A DNA stretch of 64,000 nt, taken from positions 58,046,122 to 58,110,121 of the forward strand of contig NC_079202.1 in NCBI RefSeq assembly GCF_026745355.1, in the 5' to 3' direction. Below are positions 1 through 12,600 of the stretch, one piece after another. Position 1 is the first letter of the stretch; every line of letters starts with the position of its first letter. The notes beneath the pieces are model-generated. The model did not search any database. It was not told the DNA's origin and was given only the letters and a program-made list of their open reading frames with translations. Source of the DNA: Beta vulgaris subsp. vulgaris. Lineage: Eukaryota; Streptophyta; Magnoliopsida; Caryophyllales; Amaranthaceae. Position numbers and translations under genes: made by a program.

Positions 1-523
1 TTCATTGAACCCATGGGAAATTGTGGATGCCAAAAGGTTCCTGGACGTGTGCATATGTATGTAGCATGGATGATTGAATGCTGCACAGCTGAAGCCCTCA
101 GTTTACCTGGATTTGTGATGATTTTGGACTCAATATATATACCTTTCTGGTCTTTGGTATACATGCAAATGTCCTTCTGTTTCTCGTTGACGACTGCGTG
201 GCAGAAGGGGGAGTCTCAGATGTATTATCATTTTTATATTACCATTAATGAGTTATGCCCTTCTAAGAAGAAATAATGTTATCATAGATGCAGTGGCATA
301 CCGGCATGCCACATTGTGTACAGATGCTTTCAGGAGAAAACTAATTTATCACAAAGCATATTATGGAACTCTGAATTAGCACAGTTTCAGCAATTAAGCA
401 GAGAACATGACACACTACAGCGTCTTTCTGTTTCTTTATAATTTACACAGTTATAATTATGCACACATAAATGCTCTTTTTAATTAATAGATCTTGTTTA
501 TGCTGATTGTCAATGACATCCAG
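1..523 (+). other. Intron or degenerate exon upstream of the VIN3-like exons
   Basis: Bases 13-50 read GNCGCQKVPG in one frame, which faintly recalls the Cys-rich CGKVxG tail that precedes the TWRKQL exon in this family. No donor in the needed phase follows it. It may be an eroded or alternative exon, or chance. The rest looks intronic: T-rich, with the acceptor at 522-523. Confidence 0.3.
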
Positions 524-2083
524 TACGTGGAGAAAGCAGTTACTGGTTGCCAAGGAGGCTAGACGTGTCGATGTGCTATGTTTGCGAATCTCCCTGTGTC
601 ACAAGATTCTTGATGGAACTGAGCGTTATAAGGATCTACATAAGCGTGTAGATACTGCTGCAAAGAAACTTAAGAAGGAACTTGGGCCTCTTGATCGTGT
701 TTGTGAAAAAATGGGCCGGGGAATAGTTAACAGGCTTGCTTGTGGAGCTGAGGTCCAGAAGCTGTGTGCCTCTGCTGTAGATGCTTTTGAGGCTTTATCT
801 ACCCCCCATCCATATACATGCACTGTGAATCAGAAAAAGTCTCTGAGTAAGCTTTTTACTTGTTTTTCAGATTGTATTTTCTGGGTTAGTTGCTAGTTGT
901 GTCTTGTGCATATGTAGCATCACATTTAAGAACTTTATATGTTCTGACAATAGCAAGCAGAATGCAAGTATTGAGAGAATTACTTGAGCAAACCTATTTG
1001 ACTTGGTACATTTTTTTTCTTTTGATAGTAGACTTCAGTCATACTTCATACATGATAGTTGGTTTTCTTATATGTTTTTAGTTATTTCATGACTTCAAAA
1101 AGAGATAGAGAGAATCAAGAATCATCTTCTTTTATGCTCACAAGATTAGTTCTTAGTTTAAGCAATTCACTAGGACCCTAGAAGAGATTGTTCAACTATA
1201 CCTAGGGGAAATGATATGTCAGTTTTCTTAAATCTAACTTCTTCATTCTTGACCACTTAATATATGCTCCAGTTCTATCAGCTAATTTATCTCGCTTTTT
1301 ACAGCATGCCAAATATGCTTCGAAGAATCTTTTCCAACATCAGTAGTCATTGTACTAGACTATGATGATCGGCTTTTAGAGGAGTTCTTGGGTTGTCGGA
1401 TTTGGCACCGAAAGTCTACTTTGAAGGCTTACCCAGAAAAGCCTTCTTGCATTGTTCTGAGGCCAGAGAAGAAATTTAAGATCTGTGATCTTCAACCATG
1501 TACAGAATATGTCTGCAGGGTTTCTCTATTTAGTTGCACAAGCGTTTTTGGGACTTGGGAAGCAAAATGGGTCACTCCTCCATTGATTACAATGTGTGCT
1601 TTAGTTTCCGATGAGCAGGATGGTATAATCGATGAAAATCCTAGGATGTTTTTCCAAGCCCTTTCTGATTGTGACAAATCAGCCACAATTGATCATACTG
1701 CAAAGCTTAGATCACTAAATGATATCACCGACACCCATATAGTGAGCTCGGGATCAATCCCCATCACCCCGGCCAAGATAGACACAAGGCAAGAATTTGT
1801 TGGCCTGAGTAACAAGATGCATGAAGCACTGAATAGCAATTATGAATATTGTGTTAGGGTGATCAAGAGTTTGGAGCGCGATAGACACCTGAGCATAGAT
1901 TTCAGAGTGAAGTTTCTCACTTGGTTTAGCTTGAAAGCCACGATGCAGGAGAGAAGGATAGTTAGTGCGTTTGTGGATACTATGGTAGATGATCCTCCGA
2001 GCTTGGCCGAGCAGCTAATTGACGCCTTTGCTGATGCAATTTGCAGTGAGAGAACCACTTCCTCAGCACACATTATGCCTTAA
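524..2083 (+). CDS. VIN3-like (VEL/VIL family) protein, 3' part of gene
   Basis: Two exons are visible: 524-846 (acceptor AG at 522-523, donor GT at 847) and 1305-2083 (acceptor ACAG at 1301-1304, stop TAA). The phases agree: one base is left at the end of the first exon and completed by CA at 1305. The first exon encodes the helical block after the PHD finger, starting [19 protein letters not shown]. The second begins with [12 protein letters not shown], followed by a fibronectin type III domain (about 80 residues, with the YVCRVSLFS strand). An unconserved linker follows, then the C-terminal VID domain with [12 protein letters not shown] and [14 protein letters not shown]. Family members (VIN3, VRN5, VEL1) associate with PRC2 and help place H3K27 methylation, as at FLC in vernalization; the VID domain mediates oligomerization. 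About 366 residues are seen. The incoming exon must end in phase 2, and no matching donor lies in 1-523, so the PHD part is probably upstream of the window. Confidence 0.85.
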
Positions 2084-2578
2084 AAATAACAACAATCTTT
2101 CTTTATTCTTCTCAATTTAACCAAATATAGTTCATCTTAGGCTCTTTTAGGCTGGAGGATGATTGTTAGTATCTTTGCTTTTGTTTAGAATCTAAATGGT
2201 ATTGGTATATTAGCAGGTTTTAGATTCTGTTATTAAGTTATGATCTGACGTCCCCAACAAAGGCTTACTTGCATCAAATGAGAAATGGTTAACACGCCAT
2301 TTATAGTGTATAGTTTGGACTTTGGATGAGTGCATTAATTCTTTTTTTCATACTTCTCTGTCTAACTTGATCAGTGACCATTTTTCAAACCCTTTTTATG
2401 CACTAGTCTATTCTTACATTGTATGAGGGACTTGTAGAATTGTACTAAGTTATGAGAGGAATAGGGTAGGGTTGATTTCATTGATAATAAAACTGTTTAC
2501 ACTTACAATCATCCCATTGACAAAGAAGGAGATAAACAAGACAAGAAAAACCAAAAGGAGATAAGAAAACACGAGCTT
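2084..2578. other. 3' flank of the VIN3-like gene
   Basis: AT-rich sequence after the stop, with no ORF of interest. It presumably contains the 3' UTR. I could not pick a poly(A) signal with confidence. Confidence 0.4.
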
Positions 2579-3025
2579 ATTAGGTGTTTGGTTCAAGCCA
2601 TGGAATGGTAACCATTACAACCAAATAATGTACTCCTTCTGTTTCAAAATATAAGGCACGCATGATGTTTTAGGTCGAATTTTGACCGTTGATTACTCTC
2701 AATTTATGTTGATATTTTTTTTAAAAAATAATGTTATGATAGTAATTTTCAAGACGAATCTAACGGTATAATTTTTATAATTTTTGTTTATCATATTATG
2801 AGAGATATTTGTGGTCAAAGTAAAAGCGTGAATGTCTTATATTTTGGAACAGATGGAGTATTTTGTTACTTGAGGGGGAAGGAAGGGTAACAAATTGGAG
2901 GAGTCCATTACCACCAAGTAATGGTAACGGATTGATGAGGGGTTGAATCAAACAAAAAGAAAGGGAATCGTTAATTGATTTCGTTTCTTGGAGCCCAAAA
3001 ATCACGAATCAAACGTGCTCTAACT
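2579..3025. mobile_element. hAT-like foldback MITE, interrupted by a Stowaway
   Basis: The left arm (2582-2630) reads AGGTGTTTGGTTCAAGCCAT, followed by GGAATGGTAACCATTAC. The right arm (2905-2970) has the opposite orientation, with ACCACCAAGTAATGGTAAC and GGTTGAATCAAAC. The arms pair imperfectly and are separated by the Stowaway at 2633-2858. The outer boundaries and family are inferred. Confidence 0.45.
2633..2858. mobile_element. Stowaway-type MITE
   Basis: Flanked by TA on both sides (2631-2632 and 2859-2860), the Tc1/mariner target site. The terminal inverted repeats are near identical: CTCCTTCTGTTTCAAAATAT at the left, and its inverse at the right (ATATTTTGGAACAGATGGAG). The interior is AT-rich and non-coding. 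Confidence 0.85.
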
Positions 3026-3565
3026 ACCATGCTTCTAATTCGTACAAATGAAAAGAATTAAAAAATGTAACTACAAAAAACCTTAATCATAAATATCTTT
3101 GAAAAATGAACGAGATATGCTTGAGTTTTACATCCTATTACCACAAATACGTTCCAACTTTCCGAATAAATGTGTTTCTCAAACTCTTCCCAGTTCTACT
3201 ATATTTGATGGAGGAGAGAGACTTGGATCAGGTAAAGGAGAAGATAAAAGAGAGAGAGAGAGAGAGATAACAAGATGTGAAGAAGAACTGCACATTGATG
3301 ATCATGAAATGAATCATATGGTGGCCCATTAGAAAGAGAGAGTGAGTTGCGACTTGTGAGGAGTTATTGGACTGAGAATTACAAATGACTTGGCAAAACA
3401 TGTTATTTCAAATCCTTTTACTATTCTACATTTGAAATATTTAGGTATCCAAACCTTAATTTGGTTTAATTCCATAATTTGAAATGAATTCCAAGTTACC
3501 AAACACAACATTATGGACTAACAAATTAATTACCAAATTTAGCACATTCTCTCAGGAGTACATGA

Positions 3566-6006
3566 TTACACAGTGGTTGCATCTTCAACAGCTTCATCAA
3601 AAGATTCAGATAAGAACTCGGCAAGGCTCTTATTTGAGTCGGATGCATCAAAAGGATGTGCAACCCGAGGCTTTTTTGCACTTGGAGTTTTCTGAGGAGT
3701 AGGAGCTTTCTGGAAAAACCCTCGCCTGTTTGCATAACTCTTCTGCTCATTCTCTTTCTCCGCCTGCCAAATAACAGGCGTCAACGATTCCCAAGGATCC
3801 TCCACCATCGACTTGCTATAAAAAGACCGTGCTTGATCATAGCCTCTTCCCCTTCCTCTTCCACCAGAAAATCCTGAACTAGGGCTCATCCTGCTACCAT
3901 CCCAACAACCCCTCCCTCTTCCTACACTAGGGCTACGACCACCTCCACGTCCTGCGCTAGGGCCGGGACTATTGTTAAACCACTGACCTCCACTAGGACC
4001 ACCTCCATGTCCAGGGCCAGGACCGGGAGTATTGGTAGACCACTGGCCACCTCCACGTCCTAGGCCAGGACTATTGTTCGACCATTGACCACTAGTAGGA
4101 CCACCTCCACAACCTGGACCAGGGCCGGGACTATTGTTAGACCACTCACCTCTACCTTGTGGAGGAGATCTATAATTAGGGCTACCTGCATATTCCATAG
4201 CAAACAACAAATTTAATTTCACGATAGATTTTTGGAAAAGAAATAACCAACCTTTTCTTATTCAATGTCCATAAAAAAGTACCTTGATAAACAGGATATG
4301 GGTTACCTCCATATCCTGGTCCAGGACTAGGACTAGAAGTATTGCTAAAACAGTGACCCCTGCTGGGTGCAGTACTAAAGTTTGGACCTCCTGCACATAT
4401 ATAGCTGTAGGTGAACGTGGAAAGTGGAGGACTATTCACTGCATAACAGAAACCTACGGAATACCTTGGTACATCGGATATGGGCTCCTGATTCCCATTG
4501 GACTTGCAGCAGCCGTAGGCCTGCCAGGGCCATAGGGATCTCCGCTTTGATACACACCCAGATGAGGTGCATAGTTATTTTGAAACTGGTGAGCACCAGA
4601 GAGGGGAATTTCAGGGTTCCTTGGTCCTGTTAGTTTCATGAAAAAAGTTAAAAGAACATCTCGATGCATAAGCTAGAAAAGTTGGCTTAAGTTACTGAAA
4701 TCAATAGAAATTTTTGACGCGGAACAATATGTCGCAAAAGATCCAAAAACGTCCATTAATATCAATAAGGCATAGCCACAAGTGCATGATCTACACAAAT
4801 TCACAAAAGAACCTAACTAGGTACTCAGGAATCACTAAGGATGTTACAACCTGCGGCAGACAATACTAACTGGCAGTACCTCTATCTATGGATTCTATGC
4901 TAATGGTTCCGTTGTCATACTATATGATATTATACCTTCGAGTCCCTTTCGAGCTAATGAGAGCTATAACCAAATCATCAGTAATATGCAAAGGGAATTC
5001 CCTACTCATTACCATGGCAATAAAATAACATCCTCAAACATGTAAATTCCATTCCTTCTCAATACCACCTCGATAATGGATGGTAATGAAACTTTATGAA
5101 GAACATCACAAGCTTGAGAGGTTGACAAGCTTCATCATAGACATTGACAAAATATATCTACCCAAAACTCCATACAAATTTATACCATCACCCCCGTTCA
5201 TTATGATCTACCAAACTGACCGTCAACGTCTAAAGTTCCTACCTTTCCAAAACGAATTTACTTTCTAAAACAATTAACATCAAGCCTGTAAGTTCCCCAT
5301 TCCAAACTTCCTTTCTTACCAAATTCCCCAACACGTAAACTGCAAATTAATAGGTGCACCCCTCCGTATAGTGAGGAAGGTGTACACGATGAACATCAAG
5401 CACTAGGTTATGAATATAAAGACCAATACCAATGAACATATACCTACAGAGATGTACATATCTTCAAGCCCACATAAACCCAATTTTTCATGGACCCAAC
5501 TCAAATTATAGTAACTAAGAACTAGTATCGAGAGCAACATAACTAAAATCAGAAACAAACCCAATTCAAACCCACCAAAACCCCAATTTTTTCATCTCAC
5601 CATTCACAATCATTATTCAACATACAACATAAAACCCTCACTCACCCATTACATAGCAACCAAAAATACAAATTACCCACTAATTAAAATTGAAAAACCA
5701 GAAACTTTATAAAGAATTACCATGAGCAGGAGCAGGAGCAGAAGGTGCAAGATGAGGTTTAGGCGTGAAAGGTCTGCGCTTGTCGATGGAGTAAGCCGCC
5801 ATTGGATCAGTGTAGAAATCAAAGCGATGGGTATTAGTTGTTGTTGTTGTGGGATTTGAATCTTCATTGTGAAGCAATGGATTTGTGAGAGGTGCTGGCA
5901 AATTTGAGTTTAGGGTTTGTTGAGAAAAAGATGAAGAAACAACTTCATTAGATGCTTCTAATCGCATTGCTTTAAGTCTTTCTCTTCTCTTTTCTGATTC
6001 TTCCAT
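3566..6006 (-). CDS. SICKLE-like proline/glycine-rich protein
   Basis: Four minus-strand exons: 6006-5721, 4626-4465, 4390-4283 and 4185-3566. All have GT/AG borders and every internal junction is phase 1, giving 391 codons plus stop. The start MEESEKRRERLKAMR, a charged N-terminus followed by a proline-rich stretch, is what I remember of SICKLE (At4g24500), which acts in miRNA biogenesis and intron lariat handling in the nucleus. Exon 4 holds about four repeats of the type QWSNNSPGPGPGxGGGP. A GRGRGRGYD segment follows, then SKSMVEDPWESLTPVIW and an acidic tail ending ESFDEAVEDATTV. The protein looks mostly disordered; no enzyme motif or membrane segment is seen. Exons 2 and 3 both begin with a glycine codon split in the same phase and end in YPxYQ, suggesting exon duplication. 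The repeats rest on direct reading; the family name rests on recall and could be another hydroxyproline-rich nuclear protein. Confidence 0.75.
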
Positions 6007-6657
6007 CTTAAAATAAATACAACAATGGTGATTTTTAATGGGTGTTAAGAAATTTAGGTTGATTTGATTTTTAAGGGGTTGTCTTATTCCGGCGAGTGGT
6101 CGACGGAAAGGAGTGGCTTGACGGTGGTGATGCTCTAGTATAATCGTTTGTAGGGCCTAGGGGGTTAAATTTTTAAAAGGATAGGTTAGTCTTTGTTTTG
6201 CTGTATTTTTCCCTTTTATGGTTTGGCAATCTTAAATTCTTAAGACTTTAAGAGTTCAAAGTTCAAACCAAAAGTACTACTCTATTGTTCAAGACAAAAC
6301 TTTTCTAGAGCTAGATAACAAATTAACAATAACATGTCGACATGGGTGCGGTTCGGTTCATGTAGAGGTTATTTTATATATATCGAGAAAAGTTGTATTA
6401 ATTAAAAACGGAGGTATATCTTAATGATAATATATCCAAATATAGAACAAAGTATATTAAAATTAAATTACAATGAATTTCATTTGCTCTTACCTATTCG
6501 ATTAAAAAAAGACTAACTATGAATTGTTTAATCCAAATAAAACTTGTCTCAAGCGATGTTAGATGATATTGAGTTATATGTCCTGGTAAAGAAGACGTGA
6601 TATGAGAGAGAACCCGTATAGAGATCAAACTCATACCATCTTCAAAACTAGATTGCC
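6007..6657. other. Promoter side of the SICKLE-like gene and AT-rich spacer
   Basis: The proximal 130 bases, which lie upstream of the minus-strand gene, are GC-richer and probably hold its promoter and 5' UTR. No clear TATA box was found. The rest is AT-rich with no ORF. Confidence 0.35.
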
Positions 6658-6659
6658 GC

Positions 6660-7097
6660 ATCTAGGGCTGTGTAAAAACCAGGTTCAAATTGGAATTTGA
6701 ATCGGGCCGGACCAGGTTTGGAGTTTCGGTCCTGGTCTACAAACAATCCCGATTCCATATTCCCGGTCCGGACAGGTGAACCGGAATACCGGTTATTTTG
6801 GTATGAAAAAGGTTTGTGTTTTAAATAAAGTTAAAAAGTTAGAAAGTTAAAACCCAACTGTTGATTAACTTTAGGATTATTGTTATTAAAATTATTAAAT
6901 TTTAATGTATCTAATTTATAAATATCTTAAAATCAAATAAAAAATATTTTGTTTTAAAAAATATAAATTACGGTCCAACAAATCCAAAATCGAACCAAAC
7001 CGGAAAAATTCTGATCCAGAGTTTTTCCGGTGCGAACCTGGTCCAAAAAAAAATCCAGATTTTAGTATTGTCCTGAACCGATGCACACCTCTAGCTG
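6660..7097. mobile_element. Foldback (MITE-like) element, about 440 bp
   Basis: The left arm has CTAGGGCTGTGTAAAAACCA and a run of GGACC/CCGG motifs (6705-6795). The right arm (6970-7097) is its imperfect reverse complement, ending GATGCACACCTCTAG. The middle is AT-rich. The ORF in this interval simply reads through the arms. The class is uncertain. Confidence 0.45.
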
Positions 7098-7099
7098 CA

Positions 7100-8280
7100 T
7101 GCCTGCATATCATCTAGTAGATCACAATATCTACTAGACGATATATTCGAAGGTCCTCATGCTCAGGTTGATAACAACTAATAAGTGAGCTTAAATTTCT
7201 TAATATGAATTTAATTCATCTAATAATTGGTTAGAAAACTCTATTCTATTTATTAATAATTGAAAGTATTGTTGTTTAATTAGTTCAATTATTTACTAAA
7301 AAACTAAATGCACAAATTCATGAAAATAAAATATGACTATTCAAATAATATACTGATATAATCAGAACATACTTTTAGATATCTTCAGGGCTTTTATTAA
7401 ATATCACATATATCAATAATATATTTTGGAATAGTTTATGTATAATCCCCTATAATTTTATGAATTTTATAAATATATTTATAAGTATTTTTAGTGTTTA
7501 AATAATTAAATTTTTGATTATCGACTATTTTAAAGTCAATAGTTATTTATTGTTTTTATATAGTCAAAGTATTAAAATTATTTTTAAGATGGACTTTGAA
7601 ATTCAATAATGAATTTAAATAAGTTTGAGTAGTAGTACAAATGAATTTTAATATTGGGTTAGAGGGGCCCAAACCGTTTGTAGTCTTTTCATATTGTCAT
7701 CTTTTATTAAACTAAACAAGCAAGCCCATTAGCTTATTGCACTCTTTGGAACTATAGCTACATTATTGCCTCACAAATTTTGCCTCTCATTAAACAAGCA
7801 AAGCCCTAATTTTTCTCTCCTCTTTCCCTCTCCCTCTCTTTTTCTCGGTTGTTGCCAGCTACCATCGGCGACCACCTACCGCCAGCCGCAGCTAGCCGAT
7901 GTCCCTCTTCCTCGGCTGCCCTTGTTCCTCTTTCTCTTCTTTTGGTTTATTTCCTCCTTTATTCTTATTATTATTCATATACAATGAAAAAAACACGACA
8001 TTCTCATTATAAAGACAACTCATATTCAAACTCAAATAAATTTTTCTATGATACCAAATTAATTACAAAGACAAATTCCAAAAACGAAATTCAGTTTTCT
8101 TCATTACTTGGATATGCAACTTCATCATCTATATTTACTAAAATGATTTTAAATACTATTTGTAAGTATTTAAATATTTCTTACTCATCAAATGGAGGTG
8201 AACTTAGATACGTACTTTTGTTTTTCATTTCTTTTAAAACCGATCAATAATTATGCCTAAAATATTACCGCACATATATC
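7100..8280. other. AT-rich intergenic DNA with a small GC-rich island
   Basis: 7100-7740 is AT-rich with nothing recognisable. At 7800-7960 a C-rich stretch can be read as a short Pro/Leu/Ser-rich ORF, but it resembles no family I know, has no downstream exon signals, and is not called as a gene. Confidence 0.3.
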
Positions 8281-8289
8281 GGGTGTTTA

Positions 8290-8735
8290 GATCAATGGAA
8301 TTCAAGATGCTAATGTGTGCTGAGAGACTTGATGTGGGCGCCAAATAGGTACGTCTGAGCTCCATTATCCGTACGCCGGAATCCTGCAAAACAAGGTTAG
8401 CGTACCCCGGATGGTCCCAGGATCACCCCTACGACGCTCAAGTCAGTAAATGATTGAGGCAGAGAGAGAAAGTGATCAATGTGGAGGGAAATGCTTTGGG
8501 TTTTTGTAACTTAGAATTGCTTACCTGATGATAGATGAGACACCGCTATTTATAGAGAATGAGACCTCCAATAAATGAGGGTATTTTAGTCAGTTCCAGC
8601 TGGTGGAGGATTGTCTTCCCGAAATGTAGGGTATTTTAGTAACTTTTTCATAGGCGGGCCGATCCAAAAAATGATCCCGAACAGCGTGCATAAGAAGCTA
8701 GTAATTTAAACTGTATTAGGCGACCTCATCACCTC
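8290..8735 (-). mobile_element. Possible LTR or transposon promoter fragment
   Basis: On the minus strand, CTCTATAAATAG (RC of 8546-8557) looks like a TATA box. Next to it are GACGCTCAAGTCAGT (8434-8448, + strand) and a GC-rich stretch (8380-8430), features I associate with plant LTRs. No TG...CA ends or direct repeats were found. Confidence 0.3.
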
Positions 8736-8742
8736 TTTAAAA

Positions 8743-8775
8743 CTAGCATTTTATGCACACGATGCGTGCTTTGAT
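8743..8775 (-). mobile_element. Helitron 3' terminus, minus orientation
   Basis: Read on the minus strand: a hairpin GCACGCATCGTGTGC, then about 10 nt, then CTAG followed by T. This is the canonical Helitron 3' end. A possible 5' partner (A|TCTCTATATT on the minus strand) lies at 17942. Confidence 0.5.
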
Positions 8776-8970
8776 TATTTTCTTTGTTGGTTTTTTTTTT
8801 TTCCGCAGTAAACTCTTTAAATTTTTTCTTTCCAAGTCAATTTTCTATAACTTTTGAATAACTTCAATTCTTCTTATGATTGTGCTATTTTATGAGTAAG
8901 TAATTTGAAATCAATAAACAAGTATAATGCATAAATCAATAAGAAATTATATCTCACTAACCTTATGTTA

Positions 8971-9050
8971 TCTATATATATATTTAAAGTAGAATCCTTG
9001 AGGCCACGTGTCGTTCTGTTAGCGATTTCAATCCCACGTGGCATGACGTG
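8971..9050 (+). mobile_element. Helitron-like 5' terminus
   Basis: TCTATATATATATTTAAAG followed by AATCCTTGAGGCCACGTG closely resembles the start of the Helitron at 15361 (TCTCTATATCTAAAAC, then AATCCTTGAAGCCACATG). A degenerate 3' end (ATGCAATTGCACGAGTCCAA, then AGCTAT) occurs near 12028-12053. Confidence 0.4.
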
Positions 9051-9460
9051 GCATGCTCCTTTGATCAATATTTTTTTGAAGCTCATTTAGACTGTCCACG
9101 TGTCACACGGTTCAAAGAGTGTGAAATTGACGTCAATTAAGGATTTTAATTGATACGTAATCTACATAATTAAGGAAACGTTTATTCCCATAATCATGTT
9201 TAAATTTGTTTGAATTTGGCCGAAAAAATTGGAGATTCACTCCATATGGAAATAAGCAATTACAATCTTCAATCATGTACAAGTTGATCACCTAAATCAA
9301 AATCATTCCTAATTTTATTATGGATTGATTCAATCAAGCTTTATTATGGAAATTCGTGATTTAATGATATTTTATTAAAATTTTCTTTAGAAAATCGTGT
9401 TTAGGAAGACAACCTTTACTTTTGCACTATAAATACCCTAATCATATTTGCATTGCACTA

Positions 9461-9596
9461 ACCAAGGATGTCTTGGCCTAGTGGTTAAGATTGAGGTGCT
9501 GTGAGCGATAGGTCACAGGTTCGAATCCCCCCTCCCCTTCTTTGTACTTTGTACCGCCTTCATGGCTCATATGGATAAAAAAAAAAAAAAAAAAAA
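9461..9596 (+). mobile_element. tRNA-derived SINE with intact target-site duplication
   Basis: The element begins with a tRNA-like head. The A box lies in TGGCCTAGTGGTTAAGA (9475-9491) and the B box is GGTTCGAATCC. A short unrelated body follows, then an A-tract of about 23 at 9576-9597. Both sides carry a perfect 17-bp direct repeat, ATATTTGCATTGCACTA (9444-9460 and 9597-9613). The perfect repeats and uninterrupted A-tract point to a recent insertion. Confidence 0.9.
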
Positions 9597-9613
9597 ATAT
9601 TTGCATTGCACTA

Positions 9614-12600
9614 CAACATCAAAATTCAAAAATCCCAAACACGTTTTCATACATTATTTGAGGAAAAAAATTATGTTCAGCTTCATTCACGGTTTGCAAC
9701 AACATCCAATTTTCTGTAGAAGGTGAATTCGTCACAACATCAAATTGGAATATCAATTCGTTATTCATGGCTTGCGTGAATGAAATAGTGTATCATATCT
9801 CACGTGGTTGTTTAACATTTGTGCATGTGATTGCATTAAAGTAGTTTGCAACAATGTTTAACATTAGAGTTTTTCGTAACAATGTTTAACATTATTTGTC
9901 ATCTTTATTTTTGTCGTGATTGTAATAAAATTTGTCATTAGTTTCATTAGTTTCCTTTGTATCATTCTTTTTTTTGTATATAATATATTATGGTCATATA
10001 AAAAAAATTTAAGAAGTACTACTACGTATAAAACTCAAAAGTTAGGAGATACAATGTAGAACTTTCCGAAAAATTGGTTCATACTATTAATTATAGATTT
10101 TTTTCACGTCTTTTTTCGAAATTTTTGGACTCAAGTGCCTCAAGTTGATGATGTTGACCAATACAATTAAGTGACATAAATTGTTTGGTATAGATTTTGC
10201 ATTGTAGTTCAATTCCATATGCCGTCACGAATGGTCCTCAACACTAAAATCCATTACAATTGCGGTCCTTAGACCTTAACTACCATTAACAAGCCATTAA
10301 TGATTTAATTCATATTCTCTAGACTCCAATTTGTAAGGCAAGGAACGCAACAAATATACATACCAACACAATCAGATTATTAGGGCTCCGCGAAGCAAGA
10401 TCAGGACCGCAAACACCATACATTTACTAATCATATATAGTTTATATCTCACTAATCTTTATTTATAGAAACGGAATATTTTGGGTAGGACGCCAATAAT
10501 ATTTGCTTTGAAAAAAATCCGTTATTTGTGGTTATAACTACAAAAAATGGAATATTTACACAATATAATTTCCGTGATTTCTACCAATAATATGAATCAG
10601 TTATGTGTGGTTAAAACATATATAAGTAAAGTTGTTTATAATATATAATATATTATGATAGTATAGATTAAGGAAATTATATATTACCCGAATCAAATCT
10701 TATGAAAATTGAATGATTGTACATTAAATCGTTTCACTTGAATTCGAGCATTATGTTGTTTTATATAAATTCGGCATATATAACACGTGTTGTGTATAAA
10801 TTAGTTATTTGTACATCTTAAATCACTTGAAATTTTATAAAGGAAAACATTTAAAGATAATTCTTACTATGGAGCTTGAAACTCGAAAAATATGTCTATT
10901 TTAAATAGGAACAATAATAGCAAACTAAGGCAGTATAAGTTAAGATTTTATATTAAACAATTAAATATAGAATATTCATTTTTAATATATTGCAATATAA
11001 TGCTACCAACTTATATATGCAATCGGATTTATGTAACTCAAGTTTACCTTCTATTTTTGAAATAAAAATCATGTAACTGTCTTATATCTTTACAAGATTA
11101 GCTACAATTTATGCCAATGTGAATGCTTCTGATTTGATGCATGGAATAGTGATCTTATAATTTAAAAAAACATTTGAAAGTAAAATATATATATATATAT
11201 ATATATATGAATACATTGTTAATTAAGATAAGTCCAACTTTTTTTTAAGGATAGGCTTTTATTCAAGTGAGCAATTATCATAGAATATACTTAGTTTATC
11301 TTAATTCGTTAATTTTTGAAGCATTGAAGTATAAGTATTATGTTAAATAAAAAAAAAGTTCCTCCATGCATTTTGCACTGGTAAGTCATATAACTTCATG
11401 CCATAATATATAAAGAATAAATGGGGAAAAAATTTAGGAAATTAATTTCGTCGGCAAAAAAATTGCAGTTGAAGTAACATGCGATTTTGTTGGTGTAAAT
11501 TTTAGTAGTAAAATACAGATTGTGATATTCCCGTGCATTAATGATTTAACACAAGATATCATCAAACACGAAAAATAACCTTCAGAATTAATTAAGTATT
11601 ACTTGATATTGTATTATTAAAACTCAAACATATTGGCAACTTCAAAATCATGGCTAAGTGGGCAGTGCTAGATGTGTGCATTTATGGTTTAAGACGGCAA
11701 AGAGAGATAGAGAGTAAGACTGCAGGAAGCAAATGCATGGCTTAGTGTCGATTGTGGTGCTAATTGTGATTCTATTTGAGCCTATAAGGAAAGTAGTAGA
11801 TGTAGCAAACACTTTTTCAATTTGAATCTTTTTAAAATTTTAATGATGGATTACTTAATCCACCATGACATTAACTACATCAGCCATTGAACACACGTAT
11901 CATAAGTCAATTTTACAATAATCTCAATACATGATTCCAAAATTTTAAATAAGAAGTTAATATTCACACCATGATTTTAGGAGATACTTCCTAAAAATCT
12001 TCAATGTACAAAACAATAAAATTCTCATGCAATTGCACGAGTCCAAAGCTATCACTATATACAATAATGAAAAGAATTGACAAAATTAAGACAATTAAAT
12101 GGCGTATGATTTGTTGTAAATAAAATTAAGGCATATAGTTTTGGTAACAAAAGTAACCATTTCCATAATTGTGGATTTTTTTCAATTATACTGCTACATA
12201 ATTACCTAAAATTTAGGCAAAATTTGTGGCAATACTATCACTATGTACAGTAATGTATGCACATTTATCAACTATCACGATTCTAATTTAGGGATTGATG
12301 AATCTACTGTTACAAGTTTACATGCTATATATATGGGGTTGAGAGACAGAGAAAGTTTAAAGACATTTTGGTGATTCAAGTTTACATAGTATCGTGTTAT
12401 TATGTATTCCTATAAAAGTTGTATATAAATGTCATTCATTCTTCTAAAGATAATTCTATCAAAGGAACAACGACCCGACGACTTTTTTTTTTTTTTTTTT
12501 GGAAATTAATTGAGATAGATGACTACAGATTTCTTAATAAATGTGGAGATCTCCCGATTCATCAATTATAATACCTCTATCGCATAATCTCTTCACACTT

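Noticed and set aside
7849..8250. 133-residue ORF
   Set aside because: Composition changes from Pro/Leu-rich to Lys/Asn/Ser-rich with no family resemblance or exon context.
9466..9540. tRNA gene (A and B boxes present)
   Set aside because: Flanked by a 17-bp direct repeat, followed by an A-tract, and not foldable into a full cloverleaf by eye; it is the head of a SINE.
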